DNA from: an uncultured Prevotellaceae bacterium
GTDB lineage: Bacteria > Bacteroidota > Bacteroidia > Bacteroidales > Muribaculaceae
DNA length: 64,000 bases
NCBI GenBank assembly: GCA_900320245.1
Contig: ONRP01000005.1
Location: forward strand, 40,688 to 104,687
Direction of reading: 5' to 3'
In this document: positions 1-8,623 of the stretch, piece by piece
How positions within the stretch are numbered: position 1 is the first letter of the stretch
Layout: each line of letters begins with the position of its first letter
Position numbers and translations under genes: made by a program
The notes under the pieces: model-generated
What the model was told of the DNA's origin: nothing
Databases searched by the model: none
Seen by the model: the letters and a program-made list of their open reading frames with translations, nothing else

Positions 1-553
1 CAAAGGCAACACCATCAACCACATACAGAGGAGCGCTCGAACCGGTGATACTGCCGATACCGCGGATGCGGATGCTGGGAGCAGCACCAGGCTCACCATA
101 GGTGTTGTTCACCTGGATACCGGGGGTGCTACCCTCGAGGGCTGCAGTCACCGACGAACCGATGCGGTCCTTGATCTTCTTCTCGTCAACCACCGAGATT
201 GAACCGGTGATCGACTGACGCTTGGCGCTACCATAGGCCACAACAACCACCTCATCAAGGCTCTGGCCAGAGTCGGACAGCTTGACGAGCATCTCGGGAG
301 CCACCTCTACCTGACGGGTAGCATAGCCCACGTAGGAAACGTTTACAAATCTCACATGATCAGGCAAGGTGAGTGTGAATCGACCTTCAAAGTCTGTGGC
401 GGTGCCTTGATTCACGCCGACGCCCTGTACTGTCGCACCAATGAGGGGATCTCCATTGGTCTCATCTAATACTTGCCCGTGTATGGTGCGGTCGGCATAC
501 GCCGAAAGTGCCACCATACAAGTCGCAATCATTAAAAGAAATAGCTTCTTCAT
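1..553 (-). CDS. SusC/RagA-family TonB-linked outer membrane protein, N-terminal part
   Basis: The first 184 codons of a gene that runs off the left edge; the start ATG is at 553-551. A signal peptide (MKKLFLLMIATCMVALSAYA) is followed by a carboxypeptidase-regulatory-like beta-sandwich (about residues 23-85, starting RTIHGQVLDETNGDPLIGA). Next come the TonB-box region SLDEVVVVAYG and the start of the plug (ALEGSTPGIQV, SIRIRGIGS, PLYVVDGVAF). This order is diagnostic of SusC-type transporters, which import glycans or peptides across the outer membrane with a SusD-like lipoprotein partner. The substrate cannot be told from this fragment, and the barrel and any SusD gene lie outside the window. 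Confidence 0.95.
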   Translation of the reverse strand, partial: MKKLFLLMIATCMVALSAYADRTIHGQVLDETNGDPLIGATVQGVGVNQGTATDFEGRFTLTLPDHVRFVNVSYVGYATRQVEVAPEMLVKLSDSGQSLDEVVVVAYGSAKRQSITGSISVVDEKKIKDRIGSSVTAALEGSTPGIQVNNTYGEPGAAPSIRIRGIGSITGSSAPLYVVDGVAF

Positions 554-1042
554 AAAAGTGATGTTTATTAAATTAATACATTAATTAAATGATGTGTTCT
601 GACTTTCGTATCCATGTTATTGTAAGGTATCGAGACAAAGAAAATGTCGCTCATCTTCGATGGTTTACAATTATGCAAAAATAGTCAACATTTGTGAATT
701 GGGCAAAATAAATAAATGGATTTAACTAAATGCCCGTCTGTTCTATCTTTTTAGCCGTTTTGGAAAATTTTTGATGATAATTGATATCACTATGGCATTT
801 CCCATGATAAAGTACTGATAATCAAAGAAATCATGCTATTGACAACTACTCTTTTAAGAAAAAATACCCTAATTTTTAAAAGTGTTAAAAACAACACCCT
901 TTAACACTTCAATTTTAACAAATTTACACCTTAAAAACAGGCCTCTTTCCTGAAAAAAACCAATATTTAAGGGTATTCACGACCTGTTAATAACTTTTTT
1001 GAAGCCAACCACCACCGTCATTCTATCCCCAAAATTCATCGA
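554..1042. other. 489-bp AT-rich gap between the SusC-like and TrmH genes
   Basis: No convincing gene. It holds the SusC promoter at 676-707 and a 9-bp inverted repeat AAGTGTTAA/TTAACACTT (880-888 and 901-909, 12-nt loop) that could be an operator or hairpin. A CTGTTAATAA decamer at 984-993 resembles the repeated decamers of the next gap. Confidence 0.5.
676..707 (-). promoter_or_regulatory. Promoter for the SusC-like gene
   Basis: Read on the minus strand, TTTG (707-704) and TATTTTTG (683-676) are 20 nt apart, matching the Bacteroidota -33/-7 consensus. Transcription would start near 669, giving a leader of about 115 nt. Confidence 0.55.
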
Positions 1043-1564
1043 CTAGCGACTAAAACACCACATCACGATGGCGGCACAGCACGAGATGTTCAACGAGTGC
1101 TTGGTGCCGTGCTGCGGTATCTCGATGCACACGTCGCTGGCATCGACCACCTCCTGGCTCACGCCCTTCACCTCGTTGCCCAGCACGATGGCGGTCTTGC
1201 GGCCTGGCTCGATGACATACTGATCGAGGCTCACGCTGTCGTGCACCTGCTCAATCGAGCAGATGCGGTAGCCCTCGGCCTTGAGCTGCTCCACGGCGGC
1301 AAGGGTGGTGGGGTAGTATTGCCAGGCGACCGACTCCTCGGCACCCAGCGCAGTCTTGTGGATCTCGGCCTTGGGTGGCTGCGGCGTGATGCCGCACAGG
1401 CAGATGCGCTCGATCAGGAAGGCGTCGGCAGTGCGGAACACCGACCCCACGTTCATCTCGCTGCGCACGTTATCGAGCACCACCGTCACCCGCAGTTTTT
1501 TCACCTCCTTGTATTCTTCCACGCTCACCCGGTGCAGGTCAAGCATCGATTTTTTCTGTCCCAT
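1043..1564 (-). CDS. TrmH-family (SPOUT) RNA 2'-O-methyltransferase
   Basis: A 173-aa protein with the three SpoU/TrmH motifs: motif 1 at residues 31-48 (DNVRSEMNVGSVFRTADA, with the catalytic Asn/Arg region), motif 2 at 126-136 (IVLGNEVKGVS) and motif 3 at 147-161 (IEIPQHGTKHSLNIS). Motifs 2 and 3 form the SAM-binding trefoil knot. The family transfers methyl from SAM to a ribose 2'-OH in tRNA or rRNA; the target nucleotide cannot be told from sequence. It is near the minimal SPOUT size, with no separate RNA-binding domain. The ATG at 1564 is chosen over an in-frame TTG at 1570. It is transcribed away from nadA. Confidence 0.9.
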   Translation of the reverse strand: MGQKKSMLDLHRVSVEEYKEVKKLRVTVVLDNVRSEMNVGSVFRTADAFLIERICLCGITPQPPKAEIHKTALGAEESVAWQYYPTTLAAVEQLKAEGYRICSIEQVHDSVSLDQYVIEPGRKTAIVLGNEVKGVSQEVVDASDVCIEIPQHGTKHSLNISCCAAIVMWCFSR

Positions 1565-2064
1565 AACCAATAAAATGTTGATATCTCACGACAAATGTAC
1601 AATAATTAAATGAAAGGAATGCCGTACATTTGTGGTGAAATGAGATTGCACGTAAAATACGTTGTCAATAAGGCTGTCAATAATTGTTGAAAACTATATG
1701 AAAAAAATCAATAAAAAAATTTGGCAGATTGAAATCGATGCGGCTTATCCATTTTGTTGAAGCGTCCAAAAAAGTTAGCCATTATTTTTTATTGGTATTT
1801 CAACACGGTTTTCATCAGGCAATGGGGTTGAAATCCATGAAAAATTATTAACTTTGCAGTTTGTTAACACCTTGTTAATAATGTGGCTTATCGGCTATCA
1901 CTCAACAATTAGGCTTGTCAATAACCTGACAATAAAGTGGAGCGACAGGTTAATAAGCGTCATCAGGCACCAGAGGCCACAAAAGTTTTCAACACAATTA
2001 ACAGGCATTATTGTTGTAGTTAAATTAATGTTTTTAAAAAATTAAAAATCAAATAATATATAAT
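1565..2064. other. 500-bp divergent AT-rich gap; possible replication origin
   Basis: No credible gene. The consensus YTGWYAATAA occurs at 1662-1671, 1674-1683, 1872-1881, 1915-1924 and 1926-1935, with a weaker copy near 1948-1957. Its complement, TTATTGACA/TTATTAACA, is one or two bases from the DnaA box TTATNCACA. A single TTATCCATT lies near 1745. A very AT-rich tract (about 2013-2064) abuts nadA. Genes on both sides point outward and parAB lies 15 kb to the right. The alternative is a regulatory region for nadA. Confidence 0.3.
1828..1856 (+). promoter_or_regulatory. Promoter upstream of nadA
   Basis: TTG at 1828-1830 and TAACTTTG at 1849-1856 (18-nt spacer). The predicted start near 1863 leaves a long leader of about 200 nt before nadA. 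No known riboswitch is recognised in it. Confidence 0.45.
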
Positions 2065-3051
2065 ATGAATGTTGAAAAAGGCTATGTCGATGAACCCATC
2101 GAGGAGGGTATCGACCTGAGAGAAGAAATCCTGCGCTTGAAGAAGGAGCGCAATGCGGTCATCATGGCCCATTATTATCAACGCAAGGAAATTCAGGATC
2201 TGGCCGACTATATCGGTGATAGTCTTGCGCTGGCCCAGTTGGCGGCCAAGACCGACGCTCCGGTCATCGTCCTGTGCGGTGTCCACTTCATGGGTGAGAC
2301 AGCCAAGATCCTGTGTCCCAACAAGACGGTGATTGTGCCTGACCTGAGTGCCGGCTGCTCGCTGGCCGACAGTTGTCCTGCCGATGAGTTTGGGCGCTTT
2401 GTAGCCGAACATCCCGACCACACGGTCATCAGTTATGTCAACACCAGCGCCGCCGTCAAGGCGGTGACCGATGTGGTGGTGACCTCGGGCAATGCCAAGG
2501 AAATTGTGGGTAGTTTGCCCGAGGACGAGAAAATCATCTTCGGTCCCGACCGCAACCTGGGCAATTACATCAACAGCATCACCGGACGCGAGATGCTGCT
2601 GTGGGACGGCGCTTGCCACGTGCACGAGAAATTCAGTGCCGCCAAGTTGGCCGAACTCAAGCAGGAGCATCCCGGTGCCAAGGTGCTCGTGCACCCCGAG
2701 TGTCCCAAGCCCTTGCGCATCATGGCCGACAAGGTGGGCTCGACCCAGGCCTTGCTCAACTATGCCGTCGACAACGAGAGCCAGGAATTCATCGTGTGCA
2801 CCGAGAGCGGCATCCTGTTCGAGATGCAGCGCCGTTGCCCCGACAAGACGTTCATTCCCGCTCCGCCCGAGGACGGCACCTGTGCCTGCAACGAGTGTGA
2901 ATACATGAAGTTGATCACGCTGGAGAAACTGTACAATTCGCTCAAGTTCATGGCGCCCACCATCGAGGTGGATGAGGAAATTGCCGAGCGCGCCGTGAAG
3001 CCCATCCAGCGTATGCTTGACATCTCGCGCGAATTGGGCATTATCAAGTAA
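2065..3051 (+). CDS. nadA: Quinolinate synthase A
   Basis: A 328-aa quinolinate synthase, which condenses iminoaspartate with dihydroxyacetone phosphate in de novo NAD biosynthesis using a [4Fe-4S] cluster. Visible family signatures are MAHYYQRKEIQDLADYIGDS (34-53), KILCPNKTV (from 81), the W-DG-C-VH segment with Cys184, HPECP (210-214) and the terminal GTCACNECEYM cluster (from 271). Likely cluster ligands are Cys84, Cys184 and one cysteine of the 273/275/278 group. Length is normal. nadB and nadC are not in the window. leuS follows after 27 bp on the same strand, so the two may be co-transcribed. Confidence 0.97.
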   Translation: MNVEKGYVDEPIEEGIDLREEILRLKKERNAVIMAHYYQRKEIQDLADYIGDSLALAQLAAKTDAPVIVLCGVHFMGETAKILCPNKTVIVPDLSAGCSLADSCPADEFGRFVAEHPDHTVISYVNTSAAVKAVTDVVVTSGNAKEIVGSLPEDEKIIFGPDRNLGNYINSITGREMLLWDGACHVHEKFSAAKLAELKQEHPGAKVLVHPECPKPLRIMADKVGSTQALLNYAVDNESQEFIVCTESGILFEMQRRCPDKTFIPAPPEDGTCACNECEYMKLITLEKLYNSLKFMAPTIEVDEEIAERAVKPIQRMLDISRELGIIK

Positions 3052-3078
3052 ATGATATTTATATAATGATTAATAAAA

Positions 3079-5850
3079 ATGGATTACAATTTTAAAGAGA
3101 TAGAGAAAAAGTGGCAACAATACTGGCGTGAGCATCACACCTACAAGTGCGACATCGACAATAACCGTCCCAAGTTCTATGTGCTGGATATGTTCCCTTA
3201 TCCCTCGGGAGCGGGTCTGCACGTGGGACATCCGCTGGGCTACATCGCCAGCGACATCTATGCGCGCTACAAGCGCCAGCGCGGTTTCAACGTGTTGCAT
3301 CCCATGGGCTATGATGCCTACGGCCTGCCCGCCGAGCAATATGCCATCCAGACGGGCCAACACCCTGAAATCACCACCAACAAGAACATCGCACGCTACC
3401 GTGAGCAGTTGGACAAGATTGGTTTCTGCTATGACTGGGATCGTGAGGTGCGCACCTGTGACCCAAAATATTACAAGTGGACACAGTGGGCCTTCCTGCA
3501 GATGTTCAAGAGTTATTACAACACCGAACTCGACAAGGCACGGCCCATCGATAAACTGGTGGCTCATTTTGAGAAGCACGGTACCGAGGGCTGCAATGCG
3601 CACACCAACAGCACCGACACGTTTACCGCCGAGGAATGGAATGCCATGACCCAGGTTCAGCACAATGACGTGCTCATGAACTACCGCATCGCCTATTTGG
3701 GCAACACGATGGTGAACTGGTGTCCCAAGTTGGGCACTGTGCTGGCCAATGACGAGGTGAGCGAGGGTTTGTCGATTCGTGGCGGCTATCCCGTGGAGCA
3801 GAAAATCATGCGCCAGTGGTGCCTGCGCGTGTCGGCCTATGCCGGACGTCTGTTGCGTGACCTGGACACCATCGAGTGGACCGAGTCGATCAAGGAAACA
3901 CAGCGCAACTGGATCGGCTACAGCGAGGGTGCCGAGATGACCTTCCCCATCGCCGACAGTGACAAGAGCCTGCTGATTTTCACCACCAGGGCCGACACCA
4001 TCTTCGGTGTGACCTTCATGGTACTGGCTCCCGAGAGCATCTACGTGGACGAGGTGGTGACGCCCGACCAGCGTGCTGCTGTCGATGCCTATCTCGACGA
4101 GGTGAAGCACAAGACCGAGCGTGAACGCATGATTGAGAAGAAGGTGAGCGGCGTGTTCACTGGCAGTTATGCCGTCAATCCCATCACCGGCAAGAATATA
4201 CCTATATATATTAGTGACTATGTCTTGGCAGGCTATGGCACGGGCGCCATCATGGCAGTGCCGGCCCACGACAGCCGCGACTATGCCTTTGCCAAGCACT
4301 TCGACCTGCCCATCATTCCGCTGATTGAGGGCGCCGACATCAGCGAGGAGAGTTTTGACGCCAAAGATGGCATCATGATGAACTCGTCCAACGAGCGCCT
4401 GCAACTCAACGGCTTGACCGTCAAGGAGGCCATTGCCAAGACCAAGCAGTATATTGAAGAGTCAGGCATCGGCCACGTGAAAGTGAACTACCGCCTGCGC
4501 GACGCCATCTTCAGCCGTCAGCGCTACTGGGGCGAGCCGTTCCCCATCTACTATGACGAGAACAACCAGCCGCAGCCGCTCGACGAGAGCAAATTGCCGC
4601 TCATCTTGCCCGAGGTGGACAAATTCCTGCCCACCGAGACGGGTGAGCCGCCCCTGGGCCGCGCCAAGAACTGGGTGACCGAAAACGGCTATCCGCTGGA
4701 GTTGAACACTATGCCAGGCTTTGCCGGCTCGTCGGCCTACTATCTGCGCTACATGGACCCGCACAACGACGAGGCTCTTGTCTCGCACGAGGCCGATGAT
4801 TACTGGCGTCAGGTAGACCTTTATGTTGGTGGTACCGAGCATGCCACGGGTCACTTGATCTACAGCCGCTTCTGGAACAAGTTCCTCTATGACTACGGCT
4901 ATGTATGCGAGGCTGAGCCTTTCCGCAAACTCGTCAACCAGGGCATGATTCAGGGCCGCAGCAACTTCGTTTATCGCATCAAGGACACCAACAAGTTCGT
5001 ATCCTACAACCTCAAGGACCAGTATGACGTGACGCCCATCCACGTGGATGTCAACATTGTGGAACTTGATGCCCTTGACATCGAGAAATTCCGCAAGTGG
5101 CGCCCCGAGTTCGAGGATGCCGAGTTTATCCTCGAGAACGGCAAGTACATCTGCGGCTGGGCTATCGAGAAGATGTCCAAGTCGATGTTCAACGTCGTTA
5201 ATCCCGATGATATCGTGGAAAAATATGGTGCCGACACGTTGCGCCTGTATGAGATGTTCCTGGGTCCCGTCGAGGCCAGCAAGCCGTGGGACACCAACGG
5301 CATCGAGGGTGTGGGCCGATTCCTGAAGCGCTTGTGGGCACTCTTCTTCAAGGGTGATGACATGATTCTCACCGATGAGAAACCCGACGAGAAAGCGCTC
5401 AAGTCGATTCACAAACTCATCAAGAAGGTGAGCGGCGATATTGAGACGTTCAGTTACAACACGTCGGTGCCCGCTTTCATGATTTGTGTCAATGAGTTGA
5501 CCAGCATGAAGTGCCGCTCCCGCGAGATTTATGAACCGCTGGTAGTGATGTTGGCCCCGTTTGCGCCTCACATTGCCGAGGAATTGTGGCACGTGCTGGG
5601 TCACGACACCACCGTGTGTGATGCCCAATGGCCCACGTGGAATGAGGATTACCTCAAGGAGTCGCTGGTGAAGTATGCTGTTTCATTCAACGGCAAGGCC
5701 CGTTACACCATCGAGGTTCCTGTCGACGCCGATGAAGAAGAGGTGAAGCGCCTTGCCCTGGCCGACGCCGGTGCTGAGCGCTGGCTCGCTGGCAAAGAGC
5801 CCAGGAAGGTTATCTTTGTCAAGGGTAAACTCGTCAACATCGTCGTCTAA
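3079..5850 (+). CDS. leuS: Leucyl-tRNA synthetase
   Basis: A 923-aa class Ia synthetase that charges tRNA-Leu. The HIGH motif is HVGH at residues 48-51 within [16 protein letters not shown], and the KMSKS motif is at 698-702. The CP1 editing domain is recognisable from [17 protein letters not shown] and the downstream [14 protein letters not shown], where misacylated tRNA is hydrolysed. A long segment just before KMSKS (about 620-690) fits the larger LeuS of Bacteroidota. The C-terminal anticodon-binding and tail regions are complete. No truncation or frameshift is seen. Confidence 0.98.
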   Translation: MDYNFKEIEKKWQQYWREHHTYKCDIDNNRPKFYVLDMFPYPSGAGLHVGHPLGYIASDIYARYKRQRGFNVLHPMGYDAYGLPAEQYAIQTGQHPEITTNKNIARYREQLDKIGFCYDWDREVRTCDPKYYKWTQWAFLQMFKSYYNTELDKARPIDKLVAHFEKHGTEGCNAHTNSTDTFTAEEWNAMTQVQHNDVLMNYRIAYLGNTMVNWCPKLGTVLANDEVSEGLSIRGGYPVEQKIMRQWCLRVSAYAGRLLRDLDTIEWTESIKETQRNWIGYSEGAEMTFPIADSDKSLLIFTTRADTIFGVTFMVLAPESIYVDEVVTPDQRAAVDAYLDEVKHKTERERMIEKKVSGVFTGSYAVNPITGKNIPIYISDYVLAGYGTGAIMAVPAHDSRDYAFAKHFDLPIIPLIEGADISEESFDAKDGIMMNSSNERLQLNGLTVKEAIAKTKQYIEESGIGHVKVNYRLRDAIFSRQRYWGEPFPIYYDENNQPQPLDESKLPLILPEVDKFLPTETGEPPLGRAKNWVTENGYPLELNTMPGFAGSSAYYLRYMDPHNDEALVSHEADDYWRQVDLYVGGTEHATGHLIYSRFWNKFLYDYGYVCEAEPFRKLVNQGMIQGRSNFVYRIKDTNKFVSYNLKDQYDVTPIHVDVNIVELDALDIEKFRKWRPEFEDAEFILENGKYICGWAIEKMSKSMFNVVNPDDIVEKYGADTLRLYEMFLGPVEASKPWDTNGIEGVGRFLKRLWALFFKGDDMILTDEKPDEKALKSIHKLIKKVSGDIETFSYNTSVPAFMICVNELTSMKCRSREIYEPLVVMLAPFAPHIAEELWHVLGHDTTVCDAQWPTWNEDYLKESLVKYAVSFNGKARYTIEVPVDADEEEVKRLALADAGAERWLAGKEPRKVIFVKGKLVNIVV

Positions 5851-5862
5851 GAATTTAACAAC

Positions 5863-5920
5863 AATAGGACTGATAGGTCCTATAGGTCTTATAAGGCTTA
5901 TTGGTCCTATCAGTCCTATT
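5863..5920. terminator. Long inverted-repeat hairpin between leuS and rdgB
   Basis: AATAGGACTGATAGG (5863-5877) and its exact reverse complement (5906-5920) form a perfect 15-bp stem. The 28-nt interior, made of GGTCCTAT/GGTCTTAT variants, also pairs partly. It is followed by an A/T-rich stretch without a long T run. It could terminate or process the leuS transcript, or belong to a dispersed repeat family. Confidence 0.5.
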
Positions 5921-5937
5921 TAGCATAATAAAGAATA

Positions 5938-6528
5938 ATGAAGAAGATTGTTTTTGCTACCAATAATGTCCACAAGTTGCAGGAACTCCGCCAGATGATT
6001 GGCGACCTGTATGAAGTGCTTGGTCTGGCCGATATAGGCTGCCATGAGGATATCCCCGAAACTGCCGACGTCATCGAGGGCAATGCCCAGATGAAGGCCC
6101 GCTACGTCAAGGAGCATTACGGCTATGACTGCTTCAGCGACGACACGGGACTGGAAATCGATGCCCTGGGCGGCGAACCCGGTGTGCACTCGGCACGCTA
6201 TGCCGGTCCGGGCCATGACAGCGAGGCCAACATTGATAAAGTGCTGAAAAAACTCGATGGAATCGACAACCGCACCGCCCGTTTCCGCACCGCCATTGCT
6301 CTGTTGCAGGGTGACGAGATGCATATGTTTGAGGGTCAAGTCGAGGGCGTTATCCTCACCGAGCGCCACGGCACGGGCGGCTTCGGCTACGACAGCATCT
6401 TCCAGCCGTTGGAGGGTGACGGCAGTACCTTTGCCCAGATGTCGCCCGAGGACAAGAACCGCATCAGCCATCGCGGCCGCGCCGTTGCCCGCCTCGTCGA
6501 GTACCTCTCTAATCTCGAGGTATCTTGA
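5938..6528 (+). CDS. rdgB: XTP/dITP pyrophosphatase (Ham1/RdgB)
   Basis: A 196-aa nucleotide pool sanitiser that hydrolyses ITP, dITP and XTP to monophosphates. It shows the N-terminal ATNN phosphate-binding motif (7-10), SDDTGLEIDALGG (67-79) with metal-binding acidic residues, GVHSARYAG (82-90), GGFGYDSIF (147-155) and SHRGRA (177-182). Length is normal for the family. It sits 87 bp after leuS, separated by a strong hairpin. The start ATGAAGAAG is the only sensible one because the ATNN motif follows directly. Confidence 0.97.
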   Translation: MKKIVFATNNVHKLQELRQMIGDLYEVLGLADIGCHEDIPETADVIEGNAQMKARYVKEHYGYDCFSDDTGLEIDALGGEPGVHSARYAGPGHDSEANIDKVLKKLDGIDNRTARFRTAIALLQGDEMHMFEGQVEGVILTERHGTGGFGYDSIFQPLEGDGSTFAQMSPEDKNRISHRGRAVARLVEYLSNLEVS

Positions 6529-6568
6529 AACTGATAGGTCAAGATAAATATGTTTAACAATAAGTGCT

Positions 6569-7519
6569 ATGAAGAATATATTGACAATGTTGCTGTTTTG
6601 CATCGCAACGATTATCTCATGCAACGGCAAACAGAACCAGGTACAGGCAGTTACTGCCGCCAAGGATGCTCCTGAAGCCACAGTGGAAGAAGAGCCTTAC
6701 AATTTCGAAGCCCTTGCCAAGGCCGTTGAAGGCAGTACTTATATATATATGTTAGACTGTGGTGTATTCTCTGTGGGCAAGGGCGACGAGCAGTTTTATG
6801 TCGACCTGCAGGGAAACATATTGGATAGTCAGCCTGAGGAAGAGGTGGATCCCAATGCATTGATGGCGCGATACAATGATGGATTGTTTGGTTACGTCGA
6901 TGCCGATAAAAACCTGGTTATTCCTTATCAGTATCATTTTGCCTGCGATTTCAGCGATGGCATGGGCCTGGTCATCAACGACTCCCATCTGGTTGGCTAT
7001 GTCAACACGAAGGGCGAATTGGTCATACCTTATCAGTATGAAACCCCATCCGAGAGCAACGGTAATGATTTTCATGAAGGACTTTGTGCCGTTGTCGTGG
7101 ACGGTGACTATGAATGGTTCAGTTATATTGACAAGACTGGCAAACAGGCTTTTCCGGGCATCTTCAGTCAGGCTGGCGATTTCAGCGAAGGTCTGGCTGC
7201 CGTTACGACGGCGGGCGAAGAAATCCAAAGAGGCTATATCGATCATTCAGGCAAGATGGTGATTACATTGCCTGAAGGGTGGTGGGGCCGCAAGTTCCAC
7301 GATGGCGTGGCACAGACGCTGAAGTATGACTCCTGCTTTGTCATCGACAAGACAGGCAATCGGCTCTTCCAGGTGAATAGAGACATTGTGTACACAGGCA
7401 ACGACATCATCTATTCACATGGCCTTGCTGTTGTCATAGGTAAAGGCAAATATGAGCATATATGGGGCCTCATGGACAAGAGAGGCCGCATCACCTTCTG
7501 CCTCGACGAGGATGATTGA
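6569..7519 (+). CDS. WG-repeat lipoprotein
   Basis: A 316-aa secreted lipoprotein: signal MKNILTMLLFCIATIISCNG with a lipobox cysteine at residue 18. About six WG-type beta repeats follow in degenerate form (GLFGYVDADKNLVIPYQY, LVGYVNTKGELVIPYQYE, EWFSYIDKTGKQAFPG, IQRGYIDHSGKMVITLP, IWGLMDKRGRITF). WG repeats form extracytoplasmic scaffolds of largely unknown role in Bacteroidota. It starts 40 bp after rdgB and may share its transcript. No enzymatic motif is seen. Confidence 0.85.
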   Translation: MKNILTMLLFCIATIISCNGKQNQVQAVTAAKDAPEATVEEEPYNFEALAKAVEGSTYIYMLDCGVFSVGKGDEQFYVDLQGNILDSQPEEEVDPNALMARYNDGLFGYVDADKNLVIPYQYHFACDFSDGMGLVINDSHLVGYVNTKGELVIPYQYETPSESNGNDFHEGLCAVVVDGDYEWFSYIDKTGKQAFPGIFSQAGDFSEGLAAVTTAGEEIQRGYIDHSGKMVITLPEGWWGRKFHDGVAQTLKYDSCFVIDKTGNRLFQVNRDIVYTGNDIIYSHGLAVVIGKGKYEHIWGLMDKRGRITFCLDEDD

Positions 7520-7552
7520 AGACTGAATCGCCAGTACGGCGAATTGAAACAT

Positions 7553-7591
7553 CAAGGCAGCCTCTATGCTCATCGCGTGGAGGCTGTCTTG
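7553..7591. terminator. Hairpin after the WG-repeat gene
   Basis: CAAGGCAGCCTC (7553-7564) pairs with GAGGCTGTCTTG (7580-7591) with one mismatch. A short T-containing tail follows. Confidence 0.55.
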
Positions 7592-7668
7592 TCGATTATC
7601 ACCATGAATCTCAGTCCCTCCACTTGTAAAAAACGGATGCAAGGTGGTGTGCAGCAATGAAAAAGTAT

Positions 7669-7676
7669 TACCTTTG
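7669..7676 (+). promoter_or_regulatory. -7 element TACCTTTG just before nadK
   Basis: A perfect TAnnTTTG box ending 7 nt before the ATG at 7684; no TTG is seen at the usual -33 distance. It rules against the upstream in-frame ATG at 7657 and implies a transcript with little or no leader. Confidence 0.5.
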
Positions 7677-7683
7677 CAGCGAG

Positions 7684-8547
7684 ATGAAACAGTTAGTTAT
7701 CTTTGGCAACACATATCAGCGTGGCGAGGTGGACCCGGTGCTGTCGCTGCTGGAACACCTGCAGCAGTCGGGTATCGAAGTCGCTGTTGAACGCGGCTAC
7801 CTGTCATTCCTGTGCCAAGGCAGGGAAATGCCGGTGGCATCGTTTGACGCGGCCAATGTGCCTGATGCCGACATGGCGTTGTCGCTGGGCGGCGATGGCA
7901 CGTTCCTGACGACCGTGATGTGGGTGTCGCGCATGGGGATGCCAATTCTGGGCATCAACACGGGTCATCTGGGTTACCTGACGGCGGGCCATATCGGCGA
8001 TGCCCGTGAACTGGTGGCCGATGTGCTGGCCGGCAACTGCCGCATCGAGGAGCGCACCATGCTGCAGGTGGACTGTGACGCAGTGGAAATCAGCCATCCG
8101 TGGGCGCTCAACGAGATTGCGGTGCTGCGTCACGACACGTCGTCGATGCTTGACATGGAAACGCGGCTGCGGGGCCATGAGTTGACGACCTATCGTGGCG
8201 ACGGCCTGATTGTGAGCACGCCGACGGGTTCCACGGCCTATAACATGAGCGTGGGAGGTCCCATCCTGGAGCCGACTACATCGTGCCTGGTGCTGTCGCC
8301 CATTTCACCGCACTCGTTGACGATGCGTCCGCTGGTCGTGCGTGACGACAGTGCCATCGTGGTGCGTACGCATTCACGCGCGTCACACTACGAGGTGAGT
8401 ATCGACGGCGAGGTGACGTTGTGCCCCACGGGGTCGACACTGACCATCGCCCGTGCTCCCTACTGCGCCCGTGTGGTGCAACTCGAGTCGAACAACTTTG
8501 CCAGCACCCTGCGCAAGAAACTGTTGTGGGGCACCGGTCAGCCTTGA
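7684..8547 (+). CDS. nadK: NAD kinase
   Basis: A 287-aa ATP-NAD kinase that phosphorylates NAD to NADP. It carries the GGDGTFL motif (69-75), INTGHLGYLT (91-100), the NE-containing segment ALNEIAVLRH (141-150) and the TPTGSTAYNMSVGGP region (179-193), all conserved in the family. The start at 7684 (MKQLVIFGN) is preferred to the ATG at 7657, because a promoter -7 box lies between them and MKQLVIFGN is where family homology begins. It has its own promoter and is not obviously part of the rdgB-WG unit. Confidence 0.96.
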   Translation: MKQLVIFGNTYQRGEVDPVLSLLEHLQQSGIEVAVERGYLSFLCQGREMPVASFDAANVPDADMALSLGGDGTFLTTVMWVSRMGMPILGINTGHLGYLTAGHIGDARELVADVLAGNCRIEERTMLQVDCDAVEISHPWALNEIAVLRHDTSSMLDMETRLRGHELTTYRGDGLIVSTPTGSTAYNMSVGGPILEPTTSCLVLSPISPHSLTMRPLVVRDDSAIVVRTHSRASHYEVSIDGEVTLCPTGSTLTIARAPYCARVVQLESNNFASTLRKKLLWGTGQP

Positions 8548-8570
8548 CCGGCGGCATGAGTGATAAAAAG

Positions 8571-8600
8571 CAAGCGGATGGCCATCAGGTCATCCGCTTG
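8571..8600. terminator. Bidirectional terminator between nadK and the glycosyltransferase
   Basis: A perfect 10-bp stem CAAGCGGATG (8571-8580) / CATCCGCTTG (8591-8600), with an A-rich left flank and T-rich right flank, lies between convergent genes. Confidence 0.8.
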
Positions 8601-8623
8601 TTATATATAATGTGGTGTCAGGT

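Noticed and set aside
1854-2045. 63-codon frame before nadA
   Set aside because: Lies in the AT-rich leader and is built from the repeated decamers; no homology.
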